From Phycicoccus sp. (lineage in GTDB: Bacteria; Actinomycetota; Actinomycetes; Actinomycetales; Dermatophilaceae), in contig JAGOME010000020.1 in NCBI GenBank assembly GCA_017993715.1, positions 1 through 57,211 of the forward strand: 57,211 bases of DNA, given 5' to 3'. Below the pieces are notes generated by a model. The model was given only the letters and a program-made list of their open reading frames with translations, was not told where the DNA came from and did no database searches. Both the position numbers and the translations under genes were made by a program. Positions 56,056-57,211 of this stretch are shown here, piece after piece (the stretch's first letter is position 1; every line of letters starts with the position of its first letter).

Positions 56056-57161
56056 CGCGCGAGCCGGTCGACGTCACCGGCGCCCCGGATCCGGTCGCCG
56101 CGTGGCACGAGGCCGATCGGACCGGCCGGGTCGTCGCGCTGGCCACCTCGGGCACCACCGACGCACCCCGGCGGGTCGTCCGCACGACGAGGTCGTGGTC
56201 GGTGCACTTCGAGGCGGTTTCTGCCCTCATGCGGGTCGGGGTCGACGCTCGCGTCTGGGTGCCCGGGCCGCTCACCGGCACGATGAATCTATATGCCGCC
56301 GTCCACGCCGACGCTGTGGGGGCCGCGTGGTCTGCGCACCCCGGCCAGGCGACCCATGCGGTGCTCACGCCGGCCGTCCTCTCGCGGACGCTGGCTCAGG
56401 GGATCGACATGCAAGGAGTCCGGGTGGTCGTCGCGGGCGACCGGTTGCCCGAGGCTCTGGTGGCACGAGCCACCTCGGCAGGCATCGTTCTCGACCACTA
56501 CTACGGTGCGGCCGAGCTGAGTTTCGTCGCGTGGGGGCCGGGGCCTCAGCGCCTCGCGCCCTTTCCGGGCGTCGAGGTCGAATGCCGTGACGACCGCGTG
56601 TGGGTGCGCTCGCCGGGGGTCGCGCTCGGCTATGCCGGACTCCCCGGACCATCGGGAGCGGCCGGACCAGCGGGGCCGCCGGGAGTGCCGGGGCCGCTGT
56701 GTGTCGATGCTGACGGCTGGGCCACCGTGGGCGACCGCGGCTCGGTCATCGCGACGCCCGAGGGTCCCCGCATCATCGTGACCGGCCGCGACGATGCCGT
56801 CGTGACGGCAGGAGCGACCGTCCTGTTGGCCGACATCGAGGACGCTCTGTCACCGATTGCCCAGGGTGAGGTGGTCGCGGTGCCCGTGCCTCATGGTGAT
56901 TTGGGGGCTGTCATCGGGGTGGTTCTCACTGTGGATGCAGACCTCGAGAGCGTTCTGGCGCAGGCCAAACTGAGCCTGCCTCGCGTGGCGTGGCCTCGAC
57001 TCGTGGGTGTCGTCGCTTCGCTCCCCCTGACCGCTGGCGGCAAGGTCGACCGAGCAGGGCTGGGGCGCGAGGTCGCCGCGGTGCGGGCCGGCGGGGTGTC
57101 GGCGCACGGCATTCGGATCCGTCCTGCCCACTCCACGCGCGAGGGTGGACCGCATGAGTAA
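56052..57161 (+). CDS. AMP-binding acyl-CoA ligase (MenE-like) with collagen-like insert
   Basis: 369 aa; GTG start overlaps the bioY stop (GTGA). The ATP-phosphate loop is ATSGTTDAPRRVV near residue 33. A LDHYYGAAELSF adenylate motif and IIVTGRDDAVV hinge follow, ending with a GKVDR catalytic-lysine segment. It lacks the long N-terminal part of full-length adenylate-forming enzymes and is MenE-sized. Residues 196-216 are seven Gly-X-Y triplets (GLPGPSGAAGPAG, then GPPGVPGPL). Coupling to bioY and a thiolase argues that it activates a carboxylic acid in biotin/pimelate-related metabolism rather than menaquinone, but this is not shown. Confidence 0.75.
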   Translation: MTREPVDVTGAPDPVAAWHEADRTGRVVALATSGTTDAPRRVVRTTRSWSVHFEAVSALMRVGVDARVWVPGPLTGTMNLYAAVHADAVGAAWSAHPGQATHAVLTPAVLSRTLAQGIDMQGVRVVVAGDRLPEALVARATSAGIVLDHYYGAAELSFVAWGPGPQRLAPFPGVEVECRDDRVWVRSPGVALGYAGLPGPSGAAGPAGPPGVPGPLCVDADGWATVGDRGSVIATPEGPRIIVTGRDDAVVTAGATVLLADIEDALSPIAQGEVVAVPVPHGDLGAVIGVVLTVDADLESVLAQAKLSLPRVAWPRLVGVVASLPLTAGGKVDRAGLGREVAAVRAGGVSAHGIRIRPAHSTREGGPHE

Positions 57162-57211
57162 GGGCCCGGGCGGCATCGTGGCAGCCGCCCGCACGCCGAT
57201 CGGCACGGCGG
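57154..57211 (+). CDS. Thiolase (acetyl-CoA acetyltransferase), N-terminal start only
   Basis: MSKGPGGIVAAARTPIG is the thiolase N-terminus; the window ends after 19 residues. It overlaps the ligase stop by 8 bases. A thiolase next to an acyl-CoA ligase and BioY suggests a chain-building or chain-breaking step for a biotin precursor. Confidence 0.65.
   Translation, partial: MSKGPGGIVAAARTPIGTA

Overview
This window is high-GC DNA (roughly 70% by eye) with the gene content and gene order of an actinobacterium. The run metG-tatD-rpf-rsmA-ispE, the rsmI/pmt divergent pair, an Rpf resuscitation factor, an actinobacterial-type trimeric SdhCAB and sugar ABC permeases without their own ATPase all point there; Micrococcales is my best guess, without proof. 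Start codons are often GTG, and translational coupling through ATGA/GTGA overlaps is common.

Layout. 1-2.3 kb: amino-sugar recycling (end of a GH3 hexosaminidase, ROK sugar kinase, nagB). 2.5-4.9 kb: a PLP ornithine/diaminopimelate-type decarboxylase coupled to an MFS exporter. 4.9-13.1 kb (minus): nuoHIJKLMN followed by htpX, resembling the secondary complex I cluster of streptomycetes but with no nuoA-G upstream; a 59-aa gene lies just beyond. 13.7-17 kb: a trans-aconitate methyltransferase-like gene divergent from a MarR regulator, then an ABC-F ATPase. 17.1-24.7 kb (minus): alpha/beta hydrolase, ispE, rsmA, rpf, tatD, metG. 25-31 kb: a DUF559 protein with a broken or missing start, a DUF4126 membrane protein, a TetR repressor with two operator palindromes facing a 63-aa membrane protein, a CPBP protease, a CDGSH/Fe-S protein and an AidB-like acyl-CoA dehydrogenase. 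31-34.7 kb (minus): sdhCAB. 34.8-37.4 kb: rsmI divergent from a protein O-mannosyltransferase. 37.6-42.4 kb: a 1516-aa fusion of a RecB/Cas4-like nuclease, DEDD-type exonuclease and SF1 helicase with a C-terminal RelA/SpoT alarmone-synthetase domain, overlapping a small 81-aa gene. 42.4-51.6 kb: an alpha-galactoside locus (galK, galT, GH36 alpha-galactosidase, ABC binding protein and two permeases, LacI regulator). 51.7-55.3 kb: a VOC protein and a copZ-copA-csoR copper operon with two operator boxes. 55.4-57.2 kb: bioY, an acyl-CoA ligase carrying a collagen-like segment, and the start of a thiolase.

Two observations stand out. First, the helicase-nuclease/RelSpo fusion with its overlapping small partner looks like a defence or toxin-antitoxin type module in an arrangement I do not recognise. 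Second, the octamer GAATGCCG occurs 59 times by hand count (31 on plus, 28 on minus), against about 2 expected from base composition. It lies in several reading frames, uses otherwise disfavoured codons, and forms inverted pairs between genes. This resembles the behaviour of DNA uptake sequences or another genome-wide recognition word. A separate family of short intergenic stem-loop repeats (core AGTCGG) is present at five loci.
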